64,000 nt of DNA, taken from contig CM059586.1 of assembly GCA_030407085.1 (NCBI GenBank), positions 89,215,501 through 89,279,500 of the forward strand, in the 5' to 3' direction. Made by a program: the position numbers and the translations under genes. Below are positions 31,666 through 42,437 of this stretch, one piece after another; position 1 is the first letter of the stretch, and every line of letters starts with the position of its first letter. The stretch is from Trichopria drosophilae. Taxonomy: Eukaryota; Arthropoda; Insecta; Hymenoptera; Diapriidae. The notes under the pieces are model-generated. The model saw only the letters and a list, made by a program, of their open reading frames with translations, made no database searches and was not told the DNA's origin.

Positions 31666-34600
31666 CTGAAAATTTATAAGCATTATTTAAGTATTTCATT
31701 TAAACGTTAAAATATTTTATTTTTTCGGAACTTACTCCATAGCCAAGCAAGGAAGAACATTTCAAGCATGAAATATCCAGCATATTCGACAATTTGACCA
31801 GTAATTATCGATGTTATAGCTGTTCCAAAATTCTGAACAGCTTGTGCGCTGAAATAAACATTTAACAACTATAGATCATTTGTAATAATTTTCCTGTGCT
31901 TTAAAGTTTATATCGTTTAAAAAAGATAGCGTTTATGCAGGTCGATGAACTTATTTACGAAGTTTTTCAATTATTAAAGCATTCAATTTTTTCTAAAGAC
32001 GATTTAAGTGAATCGTACATAATTTTTGATATTTTAGATGTTGTGTGGAGGAATTTATTATACATATAGAAAACTGTAATGTTCGCTGGATATTAAATAC
32101 ACAGTTAATTCTTAATTTAGTGTAATAATTGATAAGTAAATGGATATCTTTAATTTCTAAGTTAAGTAACGAAAATTGTGTTTTTTTACATAATCTTTTA
32201 TATTTATCGGCAACAGTAGATCCGTCGAAATTAGTGTTTTTAATGAGATTACTTGAGTTTGAATACTTACGTTCCATAGGCTGTTCCAAGTTGATATTCA
32301 GGAGTGACGAGAGCAATTAGAGGCCATAAACTGCTTGCCAACATAGAGTAAGATAATCCCAATACAATCATGCCCAAATAAGGGGTGACGTATGTAAATG
32401 CAAGTATTCCATGAGCCACGAGGGACCCTATAATACTGAAAGTGACCCAAAACACATTCCTTCCAGTCTTATCGATTACCAAACCCAAGAGAGGTGCTGC
32501 GAATGCAGAAATGGAATATACCAACGAATTAACTGTATTCGCGGCAGCAGGGCTAAAGTCATATTTTCTTTCGAAAAACACTCTGAAATGTAACAGCAAT
32601 TAACACATTACAGTAAAAATAGGCTGCGTCGAGTTAAAGTTACTCGAAAATATTTTGTACTAACTTTCCCAGAGCGATGAATGGATAGATAGCAATGTAA
32701 TAAGAAATGCATATAATAGAAATTAGCCAAAAAACGCCTTTGAAGTCTTTAATATCCTTTAGCTGTACGAGCTGCGGTTCTTCACCTTCCCCTCTTCGTA
32801 AAACTTTTTCCATATGTCGGTCCATAAGACCAAGTATTAATGCACACATCATAGATCCGACGCAAGTTAATGCGGAAAGAAATAATACGATGCCGAGACA
32901 TTTAGCACCAGAATAATATTGAGAAACGTATGTATAAATATATTCCATTATAAGAAAGTTGACGGTCGATCCAACTCTAGCGAAACTGAGCTGTAAGCCA
33001 AACACCATATTGAGTTCTTTCCCTTTGAACCACAGAACTGCATAACTATTTTGTGCCACTGCCAAAGATTCTCCTCCAATTCTTGAAAAATATTTTCACC
33101 ATGTAACAATTGTAATCAGTAAAAATTGCAGATATATTTTTTGTATTCTTACCCGAAAATAAATCTTCCGACCATCATCAACCAAAATGTGTTAGTGTAA
33201 CCACCCATTGCAAAGATAAATTGCCCAACCATCGTAAGTAACATATAAATGATGGTTCCCAATCTAATTCCGAATACTCTATCGAGCAAGAACCCACCGA
33301 TGAAACAAAATATTATGTTGGGCCATGAATAAATCGAATAGAGCCATACGAATTTGGAAGTAGACATGTTGAGGTCTGACGTAAATTTATCTTGCAGTGC
33401 GCCTGGATTGTCATAGCAAAAGTATGATCCTGCACAAATCACAAAAATTAAAATTACAAAAGTGTTTTCTTGTCTTGATGTGAATGAAACTCGATTGAAA
33501 TTGAATGTTTATAATTAAATGATCGATATCTGAAGTCCATTTTGAATATTCTAGAATATTTCTGTATTTTAAATTATTTTGAATCTACGTAGACGTATTG
33601 ATAATTTCTTTCTTGAAAATATTTGAATACTTCATATAAAATATATATGAATACAAATGATTCTTGATTATACTATGTAGTGAAAATATTAATAATTTAA
33701 TAGATAGAATTTGTCGATGATCTAGGTCAAGTAAAACTTAAAAAAACCAACGCAAAGTTTTCTTATAGTTTGTAAACTTTATTAAGTAAGTCTATACATA
33801 AAATGTAAATATATGAATAAAACACCAAATTAAGTCCATTTTCTAGTTTTTGTGAATAAAGATTCATGTGTCAGTAGAGTAGAACGGTTTCAATTTGATA
33901 TATTGCAAATTCATTTCAGTATTCAAGACATTCATTATTCGAATATACACTTCATGTCTTTAAAAGTAGACATGATTTATGGTCTAATTGACCATGCCAC
34001 TAAATTATCATCTATTGATTTTCATAAAAAAAATTGTATCATCATTAAAAACATTCTGTCTTAAACTGGCTACCCCTTAGCATTAATTAATTAGTGTATA
34101 AAAAAACGTTTACAACATCTACGTTCAAAAAATATTAACATAACAAACAACAGAAATGTAAATAATAAAACAGTAAGTTTCCCTTAGATTAAGGGGCTCA
34201 CTGAGAATTTAAGAAAAAGTTTCAAAATTCAAAACATTTGAGTGCCCAGCAATCGAAATTGTATTGATATTAATTTTTCGCTTTTGAATACGCTATTTGA
34301 AATTTTTCGAATACATTCGAATCCAAAAATACTTCACTATTATTTTAATACAAAAATATGAATCCAAATGAATACATAAATAATATCGTTGCCGAAACTA
34401 CTAAAAATACTGGAAAAAGGCAAAAGTCGTGAATCCATCTGAATACAAATGAAGATTGAAATGATAATTTTTTAATATAATCGAATCCATAAATAATAAC
34501 AGTTAGTTACCGGAATTAATGAATCCATTTCAATACATGACTGAGCAAAATAATGCCTGCTTTAATCCAAATGAATTTAAAATAAATCAATACAAAAATT

Positions 34601-37600
34601 AAAGTGTGGTGAATTCATTTGAATACAAATTCTTAATGATTCTTCATTTTAAAACAAATGAATCTAGAAAAAAAATAACTTCTGCTTTGAAGTGAAAAAA
34701 TATTAAAATTATGTTCATTTTGTAATTATTCATTTCAATTACAAAAAAGTTATTTTCGAAAATAAAAGCCACAAATGACTTTTCATTAAAAATTGGGAAT
34801 GTGAAATGTTTATTCTAAACCAATTTCCAATTACATTTAGCAGTGCTCTGTCGGAAATGGTACACTTTATTTAAGCGTTCAATATACACAAGAGTCCAAA
34901 AAGAGTTGTACACTTAAATGAAATGTATTTATACACTTATTGGACACCTAACTGACACTTATTTTCAAATATATCTCGTAAACGGTATGAGATACGTGAA
35001 ATCTGATGAAATTTTGCCGTGATGTGCAATGATTTAGCTGACATACACAATTAAAAAATTTCATACTTTTAGAAATCGAAAATTTCTAAAATTCTCGAAT
35101 CATGTACAGTGGCTTCGAATCATCACACCAAGGTACCTATGATTTATGTCAATTTTGTCAAATTTCACGTATCTCGTACCGTTTTCAAGATATTGCGTAA
35201 TTTAGAAAAAAAATTACAATATTTTTTTCAAAGTAGTTCTTTTCAAAAGTCGATAAGCAAATTATTACAAAAATGTAAAATATGGTAATAAATTTAGCAG
35301 ATTATTTTTATGTACACAATTCATAAATGGTCCACGTTTCAACTATTTGTTAGTTTCGCATCATCTTTTACAGCAAGGAGGTGGTCGAGTGATTACTCGA
35401 AGTTGTGCGGGAGACCAGGGTTCCATTCTCGGTCGATGCAAATTTTTTTTTTCATTAAATGTATGAACTGGGATTATTTTTGGATTTAAATATATTGCCA
35501 CGCATTAAAATTTTTAATACATTTCAATCCTTTTCAACACTTTTAAGATCAAATAGCGCATTCAAATGTATTGTAATGCTTTCAACATTTTCAATACATT
35601 TCAATGCATTTCCGATTGCTGTGATTTAAATCGTATCAATCAATCAATCAAAGATACTTAATTTGGTGTTTCATTCATATAATTCCATCTTATGTCAAGT
35701 CCTGATGACGACAGCCGTCGCTGCCGAAACGTATACTTACTTAATAAAGTTTACAAATTATCAGAAAACATTTTTACTTTGGATTTTTTAAGTTTTACTT
35801 GACCCAGATCATTGACAAATTCTATCAATTAAATTTATATAAGAATACAACGTTAAGTCGAGAGATTAATTTTGTTAATTGGATTTATTAAATTTTGAAT
35901 TTGGATTAAGAATTCAAATATTTTATAGATTCCAAAATCTCAATACTTTTCAATTGATTTTCATTTACTGAAAAATTTTGACAATTAATTTATTATAAAT
36001 GATAGGTTATAAATTAAATTAATTAGGACACTGAAAAAATTTATTTATAAATAACATTTTATAAATTAGTTTAATAAAAACAGATTAGTTAAGGATAGTA
36101 AGAAGGAATTCAGTATATAAAATGTAAAGCTATTTTCGAAACAATATACTCCAAAAAAATTAAATGATTTTTTGTAAGTAATTTTTTCAAGGCCTCAGTT
36201 ATCAAGTGAAAGATTAAAATTGTTAACTTTCCTCTCAGTTATTGTACTCGTTTCTGTTTGACATCTTTTGTATATCACAATCTTAACCTAGTTGAGTTTA
36301 TTTATAATATAACTGCAACTTTAGGGTCGGGATAATATATAAAATTTTTAAACAAATTAATAAAATTAAGAATATATTTACAATAAAAAATGAAATGAAA
36401 AATACAATAAAATCAATAAAATAGCAATAAAAACAAATGGCGCATGTAAAAAGGATTCAATATAATTGGGGTTCGGAATTCGACTCTAAGGTAAAATTTC
36501 TTTTAAAAAATGACCAAAATAACATAGGAAAAGGAAAGAGGAAATTATAAGGAACGCAACTTAAATCTACTTTAATATTGAAATAAATCTACAATTATTT
36601 ATCGGGTACATACTAAATTTTTTACAATAAATACACTACTCGAAAACTCAAAGATTAAAAAATAGAAACAAACGAAGTATTTTTAACCGAATGAACAAAT
36701 TAAGAAAAAATGGGCGTATTGAAATAAAAAGGAACGCAATTTTTTAATGCAGGTCAGGGCGTAGATTGACGATATTTCGTCACAATAAGATCAATAAATT
36801 GTATAATTTAAAACTGGATATGTAAATGTATACATCGCTGAATTATCTTCAAATGTAAATATAAACATACAATAATTATAATAATAACACCATAATACGT
36901 CTTTATCTAAATTACTCCATATCGCAGTAGAATATAAAGAAAATATGTAGTATTGTATAATATAAAAATTTAATAGAAACATTTAAACTTCAAGGTTTCA
37001 AATTATTATTTATTTTAAAAACAAATATTAAATTAATATATATGAGGAACAAAATGATTGTATTTTCAAGGACAAGTATTTATTGATTTTTTTTAAGTCC
37101 TTTTGTATTAAATGTAAATTTGAATTTATTTATACATTGTGTGTTCAATCATTTTACTGGATTTTCAATAAAATTTAAGGAAAATTTGTTTTTACAGTAT
37201 GACTCAAAAAGAGTGATAAATCGAAACTTCGTCAAATAACATTAATCAGGCTCCAAATAAAGAAATAAAAATGCGTTATCAACGCATGTTAAAATTGCCA
37301 TTAAAAAAAGTCTATCTTCTGGGAAATAATATATCTCAGCATTCCACATGGAAGAGTACATTGTACCCAGCTGTTTACTAAGCAGAAAAAAAAATGAGTA
37401 ACCTGAAAATAGACAATACATATTCCTTTCATCTCGTAATTAGTCATATATAATGTGATGTAAAAGTATTCCTTTCTTTGTTACGAATTTGCATAAGTTA
37501 ATCAGAACATTAGTTTATTCGGAGAAAGACTACTCTTGTTACATCCGTATTAAGATAAGGAGCACTCATTAAACTGACAACGACATGTGAAATAATTTAC

Positions 37601-37882
37601 GAAACATTGCGATATCTCGCTGGGTCAGACATTAACATAAATGTTTTCCCCTAAAAACTCTTTTTGGGTCATAAAGATAAGAAATTAAAGCAGTTCACAG
37701 CTGACACAATGTTGTTATCCTACGTCTCTTAAAATATGTTTACCGAATCCAACGAAGCACATAAGTACGAGTCCCAGGAATCGAAAAGTTGCCCTTTTTG
37801 GGCTGAACCACCCTTCTTGAGCATTGTCATCCGCTGAATTAGTCAGAGCTGTGCTGGGGCTGTCCATGATTCCGCCTTCCAT
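31415..37882 (-). CDS. MFSD1: MFSD1 lysosomal major-facilitator transporter, six coding exons
   Basis: Family role: MFSD1 is a 12-helix lysosomal membrane transporter, partnered with GLMP in mammals and reported to carry dipeptides. Seen: coding exons 37744-37882, 33153-33429, 32665-33081, 32271-32582, 31736-31848 and 31415-31665. They sum to 1509 nt, or 502 residues, against about 465 in human, and all junctions are in phase. Conserved runs include FGSYFCYDNPGALQ (exon 1/2 join), YSWPNIIFCFIGGF, LDRVFGIRLGTIIY, GGESLAVAQNSYAVLWFKGK, ARVGSTVN, PFIALGKVFFERKY, GLVIDKTGRN and PEYQLGTAYG. The tail has an acidic dileucine EREKLL (residues 461-466), a plausible lysosomal sorting signal. The ATG at 37882 is chosen because an in-frame stop lies upstream. 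The frame stays open back to a possible acceptor near 37918, so a further 5' coding exon is possible. Intron 1 (4.3 kb) holds Penelope and MITE copies. Confidence 0.93.
31736..31848 (-). CDS. MFSD1: MFSD1 coding exon 5
   Basis: Encodes AQAVQNFGTAITSIITGQIV then MLEMFFLAWLW (helices 11-12). Too short to show as an open frame; found by the QSIQNLG-like match after QLGTAYG. Confidence 0.9.
32271..32582 (-). CDS. MFSD1: MFSD1 coding exon 4
   Basis: Encodes VFFERKYDFSPAAANTVNS, LGLVIDKTGRN, YLGMIVLGLSYSML and PEYQLGTAYG. Residues 278-382, C-terminal half of the MFS fold. Confidence 0.94.
32665..33081 (-). CDS. MFSD1: MFSD1 coding exon 3
   Basis: Encodes IGGESLAVAQNSYAVLWF, helices 4-6, the basic central loop (DRHMEKVLRRGEGEEPQL) and helix 7 ending PFIALGK. 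Residues 139-278. Confidence 0.94.
33153..33429 (-). CDS. MFSD1: MFSD1 coding exon 2
   Basis: Encodes SYFCYDNPGALQDKF, a luminal loop, then helices 2-4 with DRVFGIRLG, the family form of the MFS loop 2-3 motif. Ends GRFIFG at a gtaaga donor. Confidence 0.94.
33852..34064 (+). pseudogene. Penelope-type reverse transcriptase thumb fragment
   Basis: MIYGLIDHATKLSSIDFHKK and CIIIKNIL resemble the segment just C-terminal to the Penelope RT catalytic core (GL..RA..LS...FH..NL..I..IL). The RT core itself is missing, so this is a fragment. Confidence 0.6.
34245..35621. mobile_element. CCCAGCAATCG-ended TIR element with tRNA-like module
   Basis: The left end CAGCAATCGAAATTGTATTGA (34247) and complementary right end CAGCAATCGGAAATGCATTG (35621) match over most positions. 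Subterminal DNA is full of GAATACAAAT and ATTTCAATACATTT words. A tRNA-like segment is near the right end. Inserted in the Penelope copy. Confidence 0.68.
35380..35440 (+). other. tRNA-like module, second copy
   Basis: TGGTCGAGTGA (35382-35392) and GGTTCCATTCT (35419-35429) fit A and B boxes with small changes. The segment GACCAGGGTTCCATTCTCGG and following TCGATGCAAATTT match the copy at 24731-24800. A T run (35443-35451) follows. Both copies are succeeded by a similar GGGATTAT...GGATTTAAA stretch, so they are homologous in position. Confidence 0.62.
35851..37197 (-). other. MFSD1 intron 1, AT-rich part
   Basis: No exon or clear repeat recognised. Confidence 0.4.
37198..37673. mobile_element. 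Possible TA-flanked MITE (TATGACYCAAAAAGAGT ends)
   Basis: The left end TATGACTCAAAAAGAGTGAT and the complement of the right end, TATGACCCAAAAAGAGTTTT, share 16 of the first 17 bases. About 476 bp, no coding frame. In MFSD1 intron 1, close to exon 1. Confidence 0.6.
37744..37882 (-). CDS. MFSD1: MFSD1 coding exon 1
   Basis: Encodes the cytosolic N-terminus (MEGGIMDSPSTALTNSADDN) and the start of helix 1 (FLGLVLMCFVGF). Ends at gtaaac; the glycine codon is completed by exon 2. Confidence 0.87.
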
Positions 37883-38654
37883 GGAGTCTTTGTTAAACTG
37901 GTCTTTGTTATCTGATAATTACACGGAAAACTGCAAATTGCTGATTTAACCAATCAAACAACAATGATCCTGTCATCCCAAAATACACGAAGGCAGCGTT
38001 CTTTATTTCCACTTATTTTAAAACACTAAATTTCAACGATTCGAAAGTACATAGAAATTTTCAAAAAGATTTTGGAAAATTTAGAAACTTTACAGCTGTT
38101 TACAATTTTACTGTTCACTACACACGAGACACCAAGAGTGACTACAAACTGTACATGCGCGGCATGTTGCTGTCACTGTCACATCTAGAATTTACTCTCG
38201 ATGACATTTGCTCCGAAGTGCTCCGAAGATCGATGAAACTGATTGATGCAACATGCAGGATGCAACAATCACCACAGTTTTACTGATTCTGTCATGTACA
38301 CTTTACTTCCAGGTTCCAGCGTGTCCCATTGCCAATACGCAACAATGAAAATCTCTAGGGCATGCGCAATCGTGTAATACGAACATTTTCAAATTCATGA
38401 ATTCGTCTAGTCGTTTGCAAAATAATCGTACACTGAAAAAAGTAAAATTACATTGCATTAATGTCATTTCCAACGATTTTTGAGGTGAAATTACAGATTT
38501 GTTGTAATTTCTCAATGATTTCTCGAGGATTTTTACCACAAACATAGTAATATTGCCATAAAAGTGTAATTTTCCCACGAAAATCATTGGACACAAAAAT
38601 ACCACTGATAACACAGCCCAACAAAATTTTGTTGCCCTACAAGTAAGAGTCGAT
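37883..38654. other. MFSD1 upstream region
   Basis: Likely 5' UTR and promoter. A possible extra exon border (ttatcag) lies near 37918. 38545-38640 holds a copy of the ACACAAAAATACCACTGATA repeat seen at the window start. Confidence 0.4.
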
Positions 38655-39415
38655 TCTGATACCCTATTGAAAAAATCCATGTGGATTCCATATGGATTTT
38701 TAATGTGGATTTTCATATGGATTCCATGTGGATTCGACTGGATTCCATATGGATTTTTTATATGGATTTTCCATGTGGATTCCATATGGATATGTAAGTG
38801 GAATATGAATTCCATGTTGATTTTTAGTATGGATTCGTTATGGATTATTTTATGTACCATTCCGTATAGTTATTTTAATGTGGATTCCATATGGATTTTT
38901 TCATATGGATTCCATATGGATTTTTTATGTGAATTCCATATGAATTTTTGACATGGATCTTCATGTGGATTTCCATATGGATTTTCCACATGGAGTCTAC
39001 GTGGATTGATGTGGATTCAAAATGGTTTGTAGATACTACGTGGATTCCATATGGATTTTTGATGTGGATTCCATATGGAATCCATATAAACAATCCATAT
39101 GGAATCCACATCAAAAATCCATAATGAATCCACATTAAAAAACAATACAGAATGTACATAAAATAATCCATAACGAATCCAATCCAGAACTCAACATGCA
39201 ATTCATATTCCACTTACATATCCATATGGAATCCTCGTAGTATCTATGTAAAAAACCATTTTGAATTCACATATCAATCCACGTAGGCTCCATATGGAAA
39301 TCCACATGAAAATCCATGTCAAAAATTCATATGGAATCCATATGGAATTCACGTCAAAAATCCTTATGGAATCCATATGGAAATCCACATTGAAAATCCA
39401 TATGGTACGATAAAA
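38655..39415. repeat. Giant palindromic array of TCCATATGGATT units
   Basis: From about 38670 to 39075 the sequence is many variants of GTGGATTCCATATGGATTTT, and from about 39080 to 39400 the complement (AATCCATATGGAATCCACAT). The unit itself is palindromic around CCATATGG. The left border CCCTATTGAAAAAATCCATG recurs at 41049. The repeat creates spurious open frames (HMDSIWIPYGF) on both strands. Confidence 0.85.
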
Positions 39416-39605
39416 AACCAAAGCTGGTTGAAAAGTTTAGATGTTTTGCGCAATTTTGTGCATATTTATGCGACAGTAAAAAAATGTCCTTCCCACTCAA
39501 ATTTTCGATTAAATAAAAATTTTTCATAACAAAATATATTTTTTTGTTTAAATTGTTAATCAACAATTGAAAATCAAAGCTTTAAAAATTTAAAACTATT
39601 CTATC
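39405..39605. repeat. Dispersed repeat, inverted relative to 41150-41360
   Basis: GGTACGATAAAAAACCAAAG, AAGTTTAGATGTTTTG and CCTTCCCACTCAAATTTT occur here and, in complement, at 41210-41360. A further direct copy is at 41968-42095. Confidence 0.7.
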
Positions 39606-40200
39606 GTGTAAAGCGTACCCAAAAATAGTACGGCTGGATATTTTCCAAAAGATTTTCTTACTTTTTCTTACTTAAGTTTCCTGAGCTCAAACGTATGATA
39701 CAAATTTAGCCGTTTGGGACTTAATGGGTTAAGAAAACCAATTCAAATCTATTGAGATTTATTAAAAATCACTCTATGAATTATTCGTTTGCTGGGTCGT
39801 AACTTTTAACTTTATTATGTATTAGTTATCTTAACTTCTATTACAATTAACTAAATCACGAGTTAACTTTTAACTTAAATTAGTTATTTTTTTGTACAGT
39901 TAACCTTGTTAAAAATGTTGATGTAAATTTACCACGAAAACCGCAGGACACAAAAATACCACTGATAATCGCAGGACATTTACCAAGAGCTGGTAAAATG
40001 TAACCTATCGGTGTAAAATTACCTTGGAGCAATGTAATTATAAAACAAGATTAGGGGAATTTTACACCGGTCAGATTATTTTTACACTGGCTACACTGTG
40101 ATACCGCACTAAATTGTATTGGGAGTTTACATATTGATGTAATATTACAATTTTTAATTTTTCCATTGTAATGTAAATTTACCACGATTACACAGCCCAA
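39606..40200. other. Intergenic DNA with fragments of several repeats
   Basis: 39718-39730 ends in ACTTAATGGGTTAAG, a lone TTAA-element end. 39731-39797 is the right end of a CCCAG-family element (TTCGTTTGCTGGG). 39798-39905 is TTAACTTTTAACTT-rich. 39915-40020 is the counterpart of the repeat at 1-155. Confidence 0.5.
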
Positions 40201-40214
40201 CAAAAATTTTAGAA

Positions 40215-40680
40215 TTTCACGTTGCCCTATAAGTAAGAGTCGATTCTGGTAGGATTTTTGCTCCAGAATCCAAATATGACCGTCAAAATATCCAATTGGC
40301 TCTAGTTTTTTGAGATATTGAAGGTCAAACGTGTAAAAAAATCCGATTTCAGGCATTTTGAGCATTTATTAACAGCTCTAAAAAATTCTGTTGTTCCAAC
40401 AGTAAGAGTCAATTCTGATAGGAGTTTTTCCACAGAATCCAAATATGTAAGCCAAAATATTGATTTGGACCTACTTTTTGCCCAAAATTGAAGGTCGAAA
40501 AAGTAAAAAAATCGTGTTTTAGGACATTTTCACATCTATACTACAGAACTCGACGCAAAATATCAAGAAATGCAAATTGGCGGATCCAATATGTCCGAGG
40601 AACTTTTAGAAATTTGAATCACTTCAAACTCATTATCATTTTGGAAACTTTACTTTGTTTTTTACCAAATTGAAGGTCAA
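40215..40680. repeat. Degenerate tandem repeat, about 168-bp period
   Basis: GTAAGAGTC(G/A)ATTCTG begins units near 40233 and 40401, each followed by CAGAATCCAAATATG and ATTGAAGGTC. A third, partial unit with ATTGAAGGTCAAAGGGG is at 40668. The same unit start occurs at 38645, cut by the palindromic array. Confidence 0.65.
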
Positions 40681-41047
40681 AGGGGTAAAAAATAGTGTTT
40701 TCAGACATTCTTTTCTGTTTTTCTAGAAAACTAGTTAAGACGATAACGAGTTTGAAGTGGTTCGAATTTTAATAGGTTTGTCGGACATGTTGGATCCACC
40801 ATTTTGTGTTTTTTTTTAATTATTTGCGTCGCGTTCTATAGTATAGACGTAAAGAATATCCTAAAGCAAGCTTTTTTACAATTTTGACCTGGAATTTGGA
40901 CAAAAAATAAATCCAATTCAATATTTCCGAATACATATTTCGATTCTGTGAGAAAATTTATATGAAAATTGACTTTTACTAGTGGAGCGACATCATTTTT
41001 TGGTATCTGTGAACAGATATTGAAAAATGCCGAAAATCACATGGAAC

Positions 41048-41150
41048 AAAAATCCTACCCTATTGAAAAAATCCATGTGGATTCCATATGGATTCCATAT
41101 GGATTTTCAATGTGGATTTCCATATGGATTTTCCACATTGTTCTACACGA
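41048..41150. repeat. Short copy of the CCATATGGATT array
   Basis: CCCTATTGAAAAAATCCATG then three GGATTCCATATGGATT-type units, matching the left border of 38655-39415. Confidence 0.75.
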
Positions 41151-41199
41151 TAGAATAGTTTAAAATTTTTAAAGCTTTGATTTTCAATTGTTAATTAAC

Positions 41200-42110
41200 A
41201 ATTTAAACAAAAAAATATGTTTTTTTTATGAAAAATTGTTATTCAATCGAAAATTTGAGTGGGAAGGACATTTTTTTTACAGTCGCAAATATGCACAAAA
41301 TTGCGCAAATCATCTAAACTTTTCAACCAGTTTTGGTTTTTTATCGTACCATTTTTTTTTAACAAAAAACTTTCATTTTAGTACTTGTTTTGACGTTTTT
41401 TCAATGGAATCGTGTAAATTATTCAATTATTTCAGTAAAAATATACTTAAATATAATATTTCTAAAAATAACTATAAACAATATATGAAAAATAATGTTT
41501 TTATAGTTTTAGAAAAATAAAAAAAAAACACTTATATCAATCGACCTCCACGCGGCAGGTGTCAGGCATCGTTGTTCAAGAAGAAAAAATAACGGCTAAG
41601 AGATGAAAATTGATAAATGATTAGATTTACTTGATTCACTAAGATTTGTTTTGAAAATGTCAAAATGCAAACTAATTTTTCGAAAATCAACGATATTCAG
41701 ATTATTACATTAGTTCCTGTTCAAATAATGACGAGCAACCGTAAAAAACGACTTGTTAAAACCTTAAAAATATTATTTTTCATATTTGACCCTTTTTATA
41801 GTTATTTAAAAAAAATATATTATATTTAAGTACATTTTTACTGAAATAATTGAATTAATTTACACGATTCAAATGAAAAAAAAACATCAAAAACAGTAGT
41901 GAAATTAAATTTGGATGTTTTAGCTTTTCTTTTTATCTTTTTTGTCCATCATTTTGTTAAAAAAAATCGTACGATAAAAAACCAAAGCTGATTGAGAAGT
42001 TTAGATGTTTTGTGCAATTTTGTGCATATTTGCGACAGTAAACAACATTTCCTTCCCACTCAAATTTTGGATTAAATACAAATTTTTCATAAAAAAATTA
42101 TGTTTTTTTT
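41200..42110. mobile_element. Fold-back element with ~300-bp arms
   Basis: The left arm (about 41229-41520) and right arm (about 41740-42095) are complements. Examples: GAGTGGGAAGGACA against CCTTCCCACTC; and AATTATTCAATTATTTCAGT (41415-41434) against ACTGAAATAATTGAATTAAT. The loop is about 200 bp around 41630. No coding frame. Confidence 0.7.
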
Positions 42111-42364
42111 ATGAAAAATTTGTATTTAATCCAAATAAATCTGGGAGAATACAACATGAAAAAGTTGGAATAATTTATATTTATTAATTAAAATCGTTTA
42201 GAGTAGATTAGACTGTCTTAAGGGAGTACCATTAAGTATAGTAATCAAAGCTAAAAAAATGTAAATTAAAAAGTTCTGAATCTTTTTTTTTTAATTGGGG
42301 CTTTATAAAGGCAATTCTAACCATTGTTTACTATATTTTCTAAAAATAATAAAAAACAATTAAA

Positions 42365-42437
42365 GAGAATTGGTCGAGAATTTTCTGCAATACATGATTT
42401 TTCGATATTGGAGAAAATTCTCGGTCAATTCTCGACA
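42365..42437. repeat. Conserved hairpin, copy 2
   Basis: Arms GAATTGGTCGAGAATTTTCT and AGAAAATTCTCGGTCAATTC pair perfectly apart from G-T type changes; the loop is the same as in copy 1. Confidence 0.72.

Larger units (their letters stand above)
33690..35850 (+). mobile_element. Penelope-like element with inverted terminal copy, hosting a CCCAG-family element
   Basis: 33690-33838 and 35656-35850 are inverted copies (for example TAGAATTTGTC, GGTCAAGTAAAACTTAAAAA and GTAAACTTTATTAAGTAAGT). A Penelope-type ORF piece follows the left arm (33852-34064). The right arm ends with CTGATGACGACAGCC...CCGAAACG (35702-35731), the usual Penelope 3' signal. The element at 34245-35621 is inserted between. 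It lies in MFSD1 intron 1, antisense to the gene. Confidence 0.72.

Noticed and set aside
31993..32316. Minus-strand frame MLSSLLNINLEQPMERK... as a separate gene
   Set aside because: It overlaps the MFSD1 intron 4 and the end of exon 4 in another frame, and has no family match.
38303..39421. Long open frames rich in HMDSIWIPYGF on both strands
   Set aside because: They are translations of the self-complementary TCCATATGGATT repeat and appear in both directions; no protein family matches.
39601..39800. Direct repeats that could suggest a CRISPR array
   Set aside because: The repeats are transposon ends of unequal spacing in a eukaryotic context; no CRISPR structure exists anywhere in the window.
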